Shown here one piece after another: positions 17,794-26,918 of a stretch of 64,000 nucleotides of DNA (its first letter is position 1; every line of letters starts with the position of its first letter). A program made the position numbers and the translations under genes. Below the pieces are notes generated by a model. The model was not told where the DNA came from. It saw only the letters and a list, made by a program, of their open reading frames with translations, and did no database searches. This DNA is from Mediterraneibacter massiliensis (GTDB lineage Bacteria; Bacillota; Clostridia; Lachnospirales; Lachnospiraceae), in contig NZ_LN913001.1 of NCBI RefSeq assembly GCF_001487105.1, positions 1,691,902-1,755,901 on the forward strand, in the 5' to 3' direction.

Positions 17794-19209
17794 TTATACA
17801 GGATAAGAACCATTCTCTGTATCAGCAACTTTTGCGTCCACTTTCGTCTGCTGTGCTTCTCTGTATTTAAAGAAATCTACCGCAACTTGTGGGAAAAGTG
17901 CATATGTGAGCACATCTTCATCCTGCTGTATCCACTGTTCGCATTCTTTACGAAGTGTATCCAGTTCATTAGGGATCAGGTCTGCCGGACGGCATGTGAT
18001 CACTTCTGCATCCTCACCGATTACTTTCTTCTGTATCTCTTCATTAAACGGTTTTACAGTCGCGCCGTATTTTCCGGACAGGATGTCCTTTGTTTCTTTT
18101 GTAGCCATCTTATAGCGTTCGCCCATCAGAACATTAAATACAGCCTGTGTGCCAACAATCTGTGAAGATGGCGTAACCAAAGGCGGCTCTCCCAAATCTT
18201 TGCGCACACGCGGTACTTCTTCCAGAACATCGTAGAATTTATCTTCTGCTCCCTGTTCCTTTAACTGAGAAGTCAAGTTAGAAAGCATACCTCCTGGAAC
18301 CTGATATAAAAGTGTCTTAATGTTTACACCCATATTCTTTGGATTTAACAGGCCACTATCCAGAGCTTCATCACGGATCGGTCTGAAATAATCTGCGATC
18401 TCTGCCAGAAGATTCTGATCCAGTCCTGTATCATATGGTGTGCCTTTAAATGTTTCTACCATAACCTCTGTAGCTGGCTGTGAAGTGCCCAGTGCGAACG
18501 GTGACATAGCTGTATCAATAATGTCGGCTCCCGCTTCTACTGCCTTCAGATATGTCATGGATGCAACACCGGATGTATAATGTGTGTGCATCTCGATCGG
18601 GATATCTACGACTTCTTTCAATGCTGTTACAAGCTCTGTAGCCTGATATGGGCAAAGAAGCCCTGCCATGTCTTTTACGCAAATAGAATTCGCACCCATA
18701 TCCTCGATCTTCTTTGCAAGATCTTTCCAGTACTCTAATGTATAAGCATCTCCCAGCGTGTAGGACATCGCTACCTGCGCATGTGCTTTTTCTTTGTTTG
18801 CGGCAGTTACAGCTGTCTGAAGATTACGGATATCATTTAAACAGTCAAAAATACGGATAATATCGATTCCGTTTGCTACAGATTTCTGCACAAAATACTC
18901 TACTACATCATCTGCATATGGACGGTATCCAAGGATATTCTGTCCACGGAAAAGCATCTGCAATTTTGTATTTTTGAAACCATCGCGGAATTTGCGGAGT
19001 CTTTCCCATGGATCTTCATGCAGGAAACGAAGGGAAGCGTCAAATGTTGCCCCGCCCCAACATTCTACGGCGTGATAGCCTACCTTATCCATCTTTTCAA
19101 CAATCGGTAACATCTGTTCTGTTGTCATTCTGGTCGCGATCAAGGACTGATGCGCGTCACGCAGAATGGTCTCTGTTATTTTAACTGGTTTCTTTTCAAT
19201 CTCTGCCAT
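17794..19209 (-). CDS. oadA: Oxaloacetate decarboxylase alpha / pyruvate carboxyltransferase (5S-type) subunit
   Basis: Carboxyltransferase that moves CO2 between oxaloacetate and biotin. The 471-residue protein has the DRE-TIM barrel with ETILRDAHQSLIATRM (N-terminus), the biotin-site Lys in SICVKDMAGLL, the metal ligands in MHTHYTSG, and the PYC_OADA conserved C-terminal domain. It lacks its own biotin domain; the separate biotin carrier encoded upstream should serve it. Last gene of the five-gene operon. Confidence 0.93.
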   Translation of the reverse strand: MAEIEKKPVKITETILRDAHQSLIATRMTTEQMLPIVEKMDKVGYHAVECWGGATFDASLRFLHEDPWERLRKFRDGFKNTKLQMLFRGQNILGYRPYADDVVEYFVQKSVANGIDIIRIFDCLNDIRNLQTAVTAANKEKAHAQVAMSYTLGDAYTLEYWKDLAKKIEDMGANSICVKDMAGLLCPYQATELVTALKEVVDIPIEMHTHYTSGVASMTYLKAVEAGADIIDTAMSPFALGTSQPATEVMVETFKGTPYDTGLDQNLLAEIADYFRPIRDEALDSGLLNPKNMGVNIKTLLYQVPGGMLSNLTSQLKEQGAEDKFYDVLEEVPRVRKDLGEPPLVTPSSQIVGTQAVFNVLMGERYKMATKETKDILSGKYGATVKPFNEEIQKKVIGEDAEVITCRPADLIPNELDTLRKECEQWIQQDEDVLTYALFPQVAVDFFKYREAQQTKVDAKVADTENGSYPV

Positions 19210-19226
19210 TTATTTTTCCTCCACTT

Positions 19227-20378
19227 TTATTTAACACCAAAGATCGCCATAAATGTTCCGGCTGCAACAGCAGTACCGATAACTCCGGCAACGTTTGGCC
19301 CCATTGCATGCATCAGCAGGAAGTTTGTAGGATCTGCCTCTGCTCCGACTTTCTGGGAAACTCTGGCTGCCATAGGCACCGCAGATACACCTGCAGAACC
19401 GATCAACGGATTTACCTTTCCCTTCGTAGCCCAACACATCAGTTTACCAAACAATACACCTGCTGCTGTACCAAACGCGAACGCAACCAGACCAAGGATA
19501 ACGATCTTGATCGTATCCCAGTTCAGAAATGCCTCTGCACTGGTCGTAGCGCCTACAGATGTACCAAGCAGGATGACGACGATATACATCAAAGCATTGG
19601 AAGCCGTCTCTGTAAGCTGTCTTACAACACCACTCTCTCTGAACAGGTTTCCAAGCATCAACATACCTACAAGAGGAGCTGTAGTAGGCAGGATCACACA
19701 TACAACGATCGTAACAATAATCGGGAACAGGATCCTTTCCAGTTTGGACACAGGTCTTAACTGTTCCATCTTGATCTGACGTTCTTTTTTCGTCGTCAGA
19801 AGTTTCATGATCGGCGGCTGAATGATCGGCACTAATGACATATAAGAATATGCCGCCACCGCAATCGGTCCCAAGATCGCTGTCTGCTGCAGTTTTCCTG
19901 CCAGGAAGATAGATGTCGGACCGTCTGCTCCGCCGATGATCGAGATCGCAGCAGCAGCTTTATCTGAGAATCCCATCGCCATAGCTCCAAGATATGCCGC
20001 AAAAATTCCGAACTGTGCCGCCGCACCGAGCAAAAAGCTCTTCGGATTCGCAATCAACGGACCAAAGTCTGTCATTGCTCCAACTCCTAGGAAAATCAGA
20101 GATGGAAGAATAGACCATTCATCAAGTACATAAAAATAATAGAGAAGCCCGCCTGTTCCATTTGCCGCTTCATCAGCATGCAGCATAATATCCGGATAGA
20201 TATTAACAAGCAGCATACCAAACGCAATCGGGACAAGCAAAAGCGGCTCAAAACCATGTCTGATCGCTAAATAGAGAAAGATACACGCAACGCCGATCAT
20301 GATCAGGTTTCCGACCGTAAGATTCATGAAGGCAGTCTGCTGTACAAGATTCCCCAGCGTATTTGAAATATATTCCAT
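19227..20378 (-). CDS. Sodium-translocating decarboxylase beta subunit
   Basis: Membrane subunit that decarboxylates carboxybiotin and exports Na+. The 383-residue protein has about ten hydrophobic segments, the conserved [12 protein letters not shown] and the pore motif [12 protein letters not shown] (about residue 150), then a second inverted half with [14 protein letters not shown]. Family (OadB/MmdB/GcdB) is certain; the acid whose decarboxylation powers it is not. Confidence 0.95.
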   Translation of the reverse strand: MEYISNTLGNLVQQTAFMNLTVGNLIMIGVACIFLYLAIRHGFEPLLLVPIAFGMLLVNIYPDIMLHADEAANGTGGLLYYFYVLDEWSILPSLIFLGVGAMTDFGPLIANPKSFLLGAAAQFGIFAAYLGAMAMGFSDKAAAAISIIGGADGPTSIFLAGKLQQTAILGPIAVAAYSYMSLVPIIQPPIMKLLTTKKERQIKMEQLRPVSKLERILFPIIVTIVVCVILPTTAPLVGMLMLGNLFRESGVVRQLTETASNALMYIVVILLGTSVGATTSAEAFLNWDTIKIVILGLVAFAFGTAAGVLFGKLMCWATKGKVNPLIGSAGVSAVPMAARVSQKVGAEADPTNFLLMHAMGPNVAGVIGTAVAAGTFMAIFGVK

Positions 20379-20398
20379 TTGTCAAACCTCCTGGTAAA

Positions 20399-20770
20399 CT
20401 AGTTTAATGTAGCCAGTACTGCTCCTGCTTCAATGGCGTCGCCTACTGCCACATCGATACTAGCAACTGTACCCGCTTCCGGGGCTACTACTGGGATTTC
20501 CATCTTCATAGCTTCGATAATGATGACTGTATCTCCCGACTGTACACTCTGTCCTACATTTGCTTCGATTTTAAATACCTTTCCCGCTGCTCCGGCTTTC
20601 ACCTGAATGCTTCCTGCCCCTGCTGCTTTCGGTGCCGGTGCTGGTGCAGCCTTTGGAGCTGCTTTCGGTGCAGCTGCCGGTACTGGTGCAGCCGGTGCCA
20701 CGCCCGCGCCTTTTTCTTCTACTGTTACATCATACACATTTCCATTTACTGTAATTGTATAGTTTTTCAT
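20399..20770 (-). CDS. Biotin carboxyl carrier subunit
   Basis: A 123-residue biotin carrier: a short N-terminal beta segment (MKNYTITVNGNVYDV), an Ala/Pro-rich flexible linker (about residues 28-55) and a biotinyl domain whose acceptor lysine lies in E-A-M-K-M-E (about residue 89). The start is set by AGGAGG 8 nt upstream of ATG 20770; a longer frame would overlap the previous gene. It swings carboxyl groups between the carboxyltransferases and the Na+ pump. Confidence 0.93.
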   Translation of the reverse strand: MKNYTITVNGNVYDVTVEEKGAGVAPAAPVPAAAPKAAPKAAPAPAPKAAGAGSIQVKAGAAGKVFKIEANVGQSVQSGDTVIIIEAMKMEIPVVAPEAGTVASIDVAVGDAIEAGAVLATLN

Positions 20771-20786
20771 TTTCGTTTCCTCCTGA

Positions 20787-21560
20787 TTAATTCCATTTAT
20801 TTGATTTTCTTCTCTTAATTGAACGGACAATAAAGCCGTCTGTAGAAGTTCCTTCCGAAGCAGCTACTGCCGCTGCGATAACTGCAGCCAGTTCTTCGTC
20901 TCCCTGATCAGGCTCTGATACAGCTGCCTTTGGCTCTGCTTTCGGTACAGCCGGCGTTTCTGCTGCCTCTGTCTTAGCCTGTTTTTTGAATTTCTTTTCA
21001 ATTGCAGGAATAAACTTAAACAGGGAAATAATAAATGAAATAAAAATCAGTACTACGAATACAGTTCCCATACCTAATATTGTATTCAATCCTGCTTTTT
21101 CAAGAATTTCTCCCAGTGAATACTCTGCACTGACAGTCAGGCTTTCCATATTCATATCTTCATCAAAGACAAATTCGATCGTCCCGTCTCTGTCCTCAAA
21201 GTCTGCCGGAGCTGTCAATTTCACACCTTCATTTGTCGTTTCCATTTCAAACGCGTCATTTTTCTGATAGGTGCCGCATTCTTCCTGCCCGGCCTTCCAC
21301 GCTTCGATCATCGTCAGAAAATCAGCCGGTTCCATTTTAATCCCTGATTGAAGCAGAGTCAGATTCAATTCTAAGTCAGACATAGATTCAAAGGTTTCAA
21401 AATCCTCCTCTGTCATCATGCTGAAATTATAGAGAATCATATTAGCCTGTTCTTCCAGGGTGCTTTTATCATATTCTTGTACATCGGACTTGCTGCCACA
21501 TCCTGTAAAGCTAAGGACGAGAATGAGGACAAGTCCTAATAAACTAATTTTTTTCTTCAC
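20787..21560 (-). CDS. OadG-like subunit with N-terminal lipoprotein domain
   Basis: A 257-residue composite. Residues 1-21 are a lipoprotein signal (lipobox F-T-G-C); residues 22-145 form an extracytoplasmic domain of unknown type; residues ~150-180 are a membrane helix (GMGTVFVVLIFISFIISLFKF); the rest is a Pro/Ala/Glu-rich cytoplasmic tail. The helix and tail match OadG/MmdD gamma or delta subunits, normally only ~80-120 residues. It lies between the 12S-type carboxyltransferase and the biotin carrier, so a subunit role is likely; the extra outer domain is unusual. Confidence 0.8.
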   Translation of the reverse strand: MKKKISLLGLVLILVLSFTGCGSKSDVQEYDKSTLEEQANMILYNFSMMTEEDFETFESMSDLELNLTLLQSGIKMEPADFLTMIEAWKAGQEECGTYQKNDAFEMETTNEGVKLTAPADFEDRDGTIEFVFDEDMNMESLTVSAEYSLGEILEKAGLNTILGMGTVFVVLIFISFIISLFKFIPAIEKKFKKQAKTEAAETPAVPKAEPKAAVSEPDQGDEELAAVIAAAVAASEGTSTDGFIVRSIKRRKSNKWN

Positions 21561-21574
21561 TTCGCCTCACCTCA

Positions 21575-23014
21575 CTAAACCGTACCGTGCTTTTTGTCCG
21601 GACGATCCTCTCTCTTTGTGAACAGCATTTCAAACGCACCGATCACATATTTTCTTGTATCTGCAGGCTCGATGATCGCATCTACATATCCTCTTCTTGC
21701 CGCAGACATTGGGCTCGACTGCAGTTCTTTATATTCTGCCGCTTTCGCCTTTAACATATCCGCATCCGCATCTGCATACATGATCTTTGCCGCAAGCGCA
21801 GAGTCCATCATTCCAATTTCTGCTGACGGCCAAGCATACACCATATCTGCTCCTATAGATTTACTGTTCATAGCCACATAAGCGCTTCCATATGCCTTTC
21901 CTACGATCACATTCACTTTTGGAACTGTTGCGTTTGCAAATGTATAAGTCATTCTTGCAACGGCTCTGGCCATATTTTTCTCTGATTCCACTGTTGCCGC
22001 AAAACCGGACACATTTGTAAGTGTCAACACTGGGATAGAAAACGCATCACAGAAATTCACAAAATCAATTGCCTTTTTACAGCCGTCTACAGTAAGTCCA
22101 CAGCCAAATTCCGCGGAAACCTTTCCTTCTTCATCATATGCCTTAGAACGATTTGCAACGGCGCCTACTGTCATTCCGTTCAGACGCAGAAAACCTGTCA
22201 CCATATCTTGAGCGTACTCTTTCTTTGTTTCAAAAAAGTTCTGATCATCTGCCAGCATAGCAAGCGCGATCGAAGTATCTTCTGCCGCGTTTGCAATCTC
22301 TGCGCAGACACGGTTCAGATCATCTGTGCACTCTACGTAAGAAAGATCATCTTCATAATTAGCCGGGATCATACAGATAAGAGACCGTATCTGTCCCAAG
22401 ATTTCTTCTTCTGTTCCGATCCCATCTACCAGACCTGCTGTTGCACTCTGGTACTGCGCACTGGATGTATCACATTTAGAAATTTCATTTCCTTCCAGAG
22501 CATTCGGAGAATTCACGAACAATCTTCCTTCTTTACTTTCCATAAAAGTAAAATCCGTAAGTCCCGGTACAACGGCAAGGCCACCGCCGCACATGCCGAA
22601 GATCGCCGTGATCTGTGGAACCACGCCGGATGCCATAGATTGTTTGTAATAAACACTTCCAAACGCCTCAAGAGCATCTGTCGCCTCCTGCAGTCTTAAG
22701 CCCGCACAGTCGATCAATCCGATGACCGGCGCTCCCATTTTCATTGCCATATCATAAATATTGGCAATCTTCTTGGCATGCATTTCGCCAATAGCTCCCT
22801 TTAATACAGTTGCGTCCTGGCTGTATACATACACAAGATTTCCGTCGATGACCCCATATCCTGTAATAACGCCATCAGAAGGAGTCTCTTGTTCCTGCAG
22901 ATTGAAATCCGTGCTTCTGGCTGTAACAGCACCGCCGATTTCAACGAAGCTTCCCTCATCAAGCATAGTGGCAATTCTTCTGCTTGCTGAGTTTCCTGTT
23001 GCATTGTAGCTCAT
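21575..23014 (-). CDS. Acyl-CoA carboxyltransferase (MmdA/12S-type) alpha subunit
   Basis: Carboxyltransferase with two crotonase-like halves, 479 residues. Visible: the N-terminal acyl-CoA part (YVYSQDATVLKGAIGEMHAKK, split here: YVYSQDATVLKG then AIGEMHAKK), the oxyanion region MCGGGLAVVPGL, and the C-terminal biotin-binding half with NVSGFAATVESE and GKAYGSAYVAM. Related enzymes act on methylmalonyl-CoA, propionyl-CoA, malonyl-CoA or glutaconyl-CoA. First gene of the operon, with its own promoter. Which acyl-CoA it uses cannot be told from sequence. Confidence 0.9.
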   Translation of the reverse strand: MSYNATGNSASRRIATMLDEGSFVEIGGAVTARSTDFNLQEQETPSDGVITGYGVIDGNLVYVYSQDATVLKGAIGEMHAKKIANIYDMAMKMGAPVIGLIDCAGLRLQEATDALEAFGSVYYKQSMASGVVPQITAIFGMCGGGLAVVPGLTDFTFMESKEGRLFVNSPNALEGNEISKCDTSSAQYQSATAGLVDGIGTEEEILGQIRSLICMIPANYEDDLSYVECTDDLNRVCAEIANAAEDTSIALAMLADDQNFFETKKEYAQDMVTGFLRLNGMTVGAVANRSKAYDEEGKVSAEFGCGLTVDGCKKAIDFVNFCDAFSIPVLTLTNVSGFAATVESEKNMARAVARMTYTFANATVPKVNVIVGKAYGSAYVAMNSKSIGADMVYAWPSAEIGMMDSALAAKIMYADADADMLKAKAAEYKELQSSPMSAARRGYVDAIIEPADTRKYVIGAFEMLFTKREDRPDKKHGTV

Positions 23015-23074
23015 ATTCTAGCCCTCCATATAAATAAATTTGTTTTAAATAAACCAAAATTTCTGCCAATTATA

Positions 23075-23103
23075 AGTATATAACATCTACGTTAAAAATT
23101 CAA
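23075..23103 (-). promoter_or_regulatory. Sigma-A-type promoter of the decarboxylase operon
   Basis: Minus strand: TTGAAT, 17-nt spacer, TATACT, ending 60 nt upstream of the carboxyltransferase start. Confidence 0.65.
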
Positions 23104-23138
23104 TTCATAAATACCCAAAATGACATTTTTTTCACATA

Positions 23139-23170
23139 ATGAAATCCCGCTATTTTCAGAATGAAATCCC
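23139..23170 (-). repeat. Phased direct repeat upstream of the decarboxylase promoter
   Basis: Two copies of GGGATTTCATT (minus strand) start 21 bp apart, i.e. two helical turns, 36-67 bp upstream of the -35 element. The phasing and position suit an activator or enhancer site. The remaining intergenic stretch (23171-23430) is AT-rich with no recognised gene or riboswitch. Confidence 0.5.
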
Positions 23171-23431
23171 ACTCTCTAAAACTTGCAAGATCACTGTATT
23201 TGTCGTGTCTTCTTTAAAATTTTCAAAGACATATGACAAAGTTTTTCCGCACAACGGATAAGGCTTTTTTACATGCATTTTTTCTATTTTCTTTCATAAA
23301 TATTAAATGTAAAACAGACTGTCTCCCCTCTTCTTCCCCCTCTTTTCTTGTCTACATAATGAAAAATCACAAAACAAAAATTGCAATTATCTCTTCTACA
23401 AAAAATAACTATTTTTTATAAAACACGAAGA

Positions 23432-23485
23432 AAAACAGCTATAGCGGCGTGTCTGTGTAATGGGACGTCCAACTATAACTGTTTT
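23432..23485 (-). terminator. Likely terminator after leuA
   Basis: Arms AAAACAGCTATAG and CTATAACTGTTTT pair over 13 bp with one mismatch around a 28-nt loop; A- and T-runs flank it, so on the minus strand it can terminate leuA transcription. Confidence 0.6.
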
Positions 23486-23507
23486 CTCTATTTTCTCATT
23501 TCTTAAA

Positions 23508-25499
23508 TCAAGCCTTTCTGTTTCTAAACTGTACTGGTGTGATATTATACATTTTCTTAAATATACGATTAAAGTGTTCTACGTTTTGATACCCTACAGT
23601 TTCGGCTATACTCTCAACGGTAGCATTGCTGCTTCTGAGCATGGCTCTTGCTTTTTTCATTCTTACTTTTTTCAGAATGTCGCCAAACGTCATACCGGAT
23701 TTTTCTTTGATATATTTAGAAAGATACGGTTTGGAAAGGAAGAATTTTTCCGACAGATCATCCAGCGTCACTTCCTTGTAATTGGCATAAATATAATTCG
23801 TGATTTCTAAAAGTCTTTCATCCTTGCAGGAATCCAGATTCGCAATTTCTTCTATCTTATTTACAGCCACTACCAAAGCCTCCACCGACGCTTTGATAAT
23901 ATCTGCGTCAATTCCAACACCCCAGTATTTCTTTTTATTACAGATCACACCCACATAAGCAACCGCTCTGGAGGAAGACCCTTTTGTCAGCGAATGTTCT
24001 TCATAAAACGCAAGTTCATAACTAATATCAAAATACTGCTTGATCGCATTGCTGACTGCATCCAGACGCCCATTTCCTACGCCCATGATCACACGATCAT
24101 TTCCTTTGTGATGGATCGTCGCCTCTGCTACGATCCCATCTTCCTGTTTAAAATGACATGCATCGACTGTAAACGTGGTCTTTGCATTAATATAATGGTC
24201 TTCAAAAATATGGTATACCCAATCTGGAGTCAGCTCTTTGTGTGCTTTGTCCGATACATCTTTCACAAGATATCCGACTTCCTCCTTCATTTTTTCCGGA
24301 AGGCTGATACCAAAACTCTGTTTTAAAATATAGTTGATTCCACCTTTTCCTGACTGACTGTTGATCCTGATCACATCAGAATCATATCTTCTGCCTACAT
24401 CCTGCGGATCAATGGGCAGATAAGGAACCGTCCATGTACTGCAGTTCTTTTCTTCTCTCCATGCCATTCCCTTTGCGATCGCATCTTGGTGGGAACCGGA
24501 AAATGCTGTAAATACTAATTCTCCCGCATAAGGCTGACGCGGTGAGACCTTCATCCGTGTAACTCTCTCATACACTTCGCATATATCACTCATATCCGAA
24601 AAGTCCAGTCCCGGATCCACCCCCTGTGAAAACATATTCATAGCCAGCGTGATAATATCTACATTTCCGGTTCTCTCTCCATTTCCGAAAAGTGTGCCTT
24701 CGATCCTGTCTGCCCCTGCCAGTATTCCCAACTCCGCATCACTGATCCCAGATCCTCTGTCATTATGTGGGTGCAGAGAAAGTATAACATTTTCCCGATA
24801 AAGCAGATGCTTATGGAAAAATTCTACCTGGCTCGCAAATACATGCGGCATTGCATTCTCAACTGTCGTAGGAAGATTGATGATCGCTTTATTCTTCTTC
24901 GTCGGTTTCCACACTTTTAAGACCGCATTACATACCTCCAGCGCATACTCCACCTCTGTCCCCTGAAAACTCTCCGGACTATATTCAAATGTAAAATTTC
25001 CATCTGTTTCCTGTGCCAGTTTCTTTAAAAGTTTCGCACCGTCCACGGCAATCTTCTTTATCTGTTCCTTGTCTTTTTTAAACACCTGTTCTCTTTGTGC
25101 CACAGACGTAGAATTGTATACATGTATAACAGCATGAGGTGCCCCTTTTACTGCTTCAAATGTCTTCCTGATAATATGCTCTCTGGCCTGTGTAAGTACC
25201 TGTATTGTCACGTCCTCGGGGATCATATTCTGTTCGATCAGCGCCCGCAGGAATTGATATTCTGTTTCTGAAGCGGCAGGAAAACCAACTTCAATCGACT
25301 TAAAGCCTACATCGACTAAAAGTTGGAAAAACTCCAGCTTTTCTTCCAGACTCATCGGTTCGATCAGAGCCTGATTTCCATCCCGCAGATCCACACTACA
25401 CCAGGCAGGAGGCTTCTCTATGTAATCTTTTTTCACCCAATCATAACATTCTTCTGGAGGCATAAAATAAGTTTTCTCGTATTTCGCACAGTTTTTCAT
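23508..25499 (-). CDS. leuA: 2-isopropylmalate synthase fused to a C-terminal AraC-type HTH domain
   Basis: Condenses 2-ketoisovalerate and acetyl-CoA, the first step of leucine synthesis. The 663-residue protein is a type-2 (yeast/actinobacterial-like) LeuA: HMGL-like TIM barrel about residues 1-340 (SVDLRDGNQALIEP, SLHPHNDRGSG, GTLFGNGERTGN), a linker, and the leucine-sensing LeuA dimer domain about 430-555 (GVGNGRLDAVSNAIK, SSSRAVAYVGV). In the same uninterrupted frame, residues ~560-663 form a complete AraC-family double HTH: DDLSEKFFLSKPYLSKYIKE, then SIAETVGYQNVEHFNRIFKK. No stop or frameshift separates the parts. A leucine-responsive DNA-binding enzyme that controls its own or other genes is a natural inference; no other leu genes are in the window. 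Confidence 0.92.
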   Translation of the reverse strand: MKNCAKYEKTYFMPPEECYDWVKKDYIEKPPAWCSVDLRDGNQALIEPMSLEEKLEFFQLLVDVGFKSIEVGFPAASETEYQFLRALIEQNMIPEDVTIQVLTQAREHIIRKTFEAVKGAPHAVIHVYNSTSVAQREQVFKKDKEQIKKIAVDGAKLLKKLAQETDGNFTFEYSPESFQGTEVEYALEVCNAVLKVWKPTKKNKAIINLPTTVENAMPHVFASQVEFFHKHLLYRENVILSLHPHNDRGSGISDAELGILAGADRIEGTLFGNGERTGNVDIITLAMNMFSQGVDPGLDFSDMSDICEVYERVTRMKVSPRQPYAGELVFTAFSGSHQDAIAKGMAWREEKNCSTWTVPYLPIDPQDVGRRYDSDVIRINSQSGKGGINYILKQSFGISLPEKMKEEVGYLVKDVSDKAHKELTPDWVYHIFEDHYINAKTTFTVDACHFKQEDGIVAEATIHHKGNDRVIMGVGNGRLDAVSNAIKQYFDISYELAFYEEHSLTKGSSSRAVAYVGVICNKKKYWGVGIDADIIKASVEALVVAVNKIEEIANLDSCKDERLLEITNYIYANYKEVTLDDLSEKFFLSKPYLSKYIKEKSGMTFGDILKKVRMKKARAMLRSSNATVESIAETVGYQNVEHFNRIFKKMYNITPVQFRNRKA

Positions 25500-25584
25500 T
25501 TTTCTTCTCCTTATATTTTATCAATTTCATTGTCTTTTTTTATTTTCCCTTATACTACCACAGTAATCCCCTATATACCAGTGG

Positions 25585-25605
25585 CAATATTAATCATTTA
25601 TATTG
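25585..25605. promoter_or_regulatory. Inverted repeat upstream of leuA, candidate operator
   Basis: CAATAT and ATATTG arms separated by 9 bp lie 86-106 bp upstream of the leuA start. A downstream TAGTAT could be a -10 element with no good -35, which would fit an activator-dependent promoter; this is inference. Confidence 0.35.
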
Positions 25606-25617
25606 ATTTATTTTAAC

Positions 25618-26859
25618 CTACGCATTCTCATTTAAAAAATATTTTCGAAAAACATATGTACTACTCCAGAAAAAGGAACGCTTTTCAACGTTTTCTTCTG
25701 CTAAAATTTCATATTCCGCAAGCTTTTCTTCTCCAACCGAATATACCGCTTTTCCGATCACACTGCCCTTTTTTACAGGAGCTGTTATTTCCTCCGGTAT
25801 TTTAAATTCTACCGTGATCTGCTCATCTTTACGTAAAAGGAGTTTACATTCTTTCCCAGTTACCGATACCGCTGTTTTCGCTTTTTCTCCCGGCAGGAAA
25901 GTTTTTGATACGCCATTTTGTACGAAAATCGTATGGACCGGAAGATCTTTCCATACGTCTCTATATTGATAATTATCCAGTCCATACTGCATAAGCTTTC
26001 TTGTATCTGCCCATTTATATCCTTTATGGTTCGGCCATCCGCAGGCAAGAAGAACCACGATAAAGGTCCTGCCTCCATCAGTCAGCGCCCCTACATAGCA
26101 ATATCCTGCATCTGCCGTAAAACCCGTTTTTCCCGAAATTGCTCCCTCCATCATGGCAAGAAATGCGTTGTGATTAACACAATGATACTCTGCAGTGCCT
26201 TCACAGTCTGAAAAGCTATATTCTTTCATCTGTGTGACCGTAAGAAACTCTTTTGCTTTTGGTGAACTCGTAATACAATATTTCATGATCACTGCCAGTT
26301 CTTCTGCTGTCGTATGATGGTTTCCGGTTTCATCTTCTCCATCCAGACCATTTGGCGTGATAAAATACGTATGGCTACAGCCTAATTCTTCTGCCTTTTC
26401 ATTCATTTTTTCTGCAAATTTTTCTGTGCTTCCCGCAATATGTTCTGCTACCGCAACAGCCGTATCATTATGCGATTCCAACATCAAAGAATACAAAAGG
26501 TCTTTTAAATAAAACGTCTGGCCTTCACGCATACCTAATTTTACCTGCGGCTGTACTGCCGCCTCTTTGCTCACTGTCACTTTTTCTTCCGGTTCTCCCA
26601 GTTCCAATGCCAGTATACACGTCATGATCTTCGTCGTACTTGCCATAGGACGTTCTTCTTGTCCGTTTTTCGCAAATAAAATACGCCCGCTGTCTGCATC
26701 CATCAAAACTGCTGACTGGGCGTATAAATTTTGGGGTTCCTCTATTTTCTGTTCTGTTTCTTTTGTCTTTTCTTCCTCCAAGGCTTTTAAAGACATTCCC
26801 GGCAGTGAAATAAAAATAAGTGTCAAAAAAAGAATCACGCATACTATCCGTTTTCCCAT
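25618..26859 (-). CDS. Serine-type D-Ala-D-Ala carboxypeptidase (S11, PBP5/DacF-like), copy 1
   Basis: Trims the terminal D-Ala of peptidoglycan stem peptides outside the membrane. The 413-residue protein has a signal peptide (residues 1-27), the catalytic S-T-T-K (in MASTTKIMTC, about 74), S-H-N (about 133) and K-T-G (in SGKTGFTADAG, about 236), a C-terminal PBP5-like beta domain, and a C-terminal stretch rich in aromatic residues that may anchor it. It lies downstream of scpB, an order seen in many Clostridia, and has a paralogue at 29340-30578. Confidence 0.92.
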   Translation of the reverse strand: MGKRIVCVILFLTLIFISLPGMSLKALEEEKTKETEQKIEEPQNLYAQSAVLMDADSGRILFAKNGQEERPMASTTKIMTCILALELGEPEEKVTVSKEAAVQPQVKLGMREGQTFYLKDLLYSLMLESHNDTAVAVAEHIAGSTEKFAEKMNEKAEELGCSHTYFITPNGLDGEDETGNHHTTAEELAVIMKYCITSSPKAKEFLTVTQMKEYSFSDCEGTAEYHCVNHNAFLAMMEGAISGKTGFTADAGYCYVGALTDGGRTFIVVLLACGWPNHKGYKWADTRKLMQYGLDNYQYRDVWKDLPVHTIFVQNGVSKTFLPGEKAKTAVSVTGKECKLLLRKDEQITVEFKIPEEITAPVKKGSVIGKAVYSVGEEKLAEYEILAEENVEKRSFFWSSTYVFRKYFLNENA

Positions 26860-26918
26860 ACTGCCTCCACAGTATACTCTTACTACTATCTATGTTGCCT
26901 CCGGATAAAATAGAACAC

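Noticed and set aside
23171-23430. Possible riboswitch or T-box upstream of the decarboxylase operon or leuA
   Set aside because: No conserved T-box, cobalamin or leucine leader features seen; just AT-rich sequence with the direct repeat.
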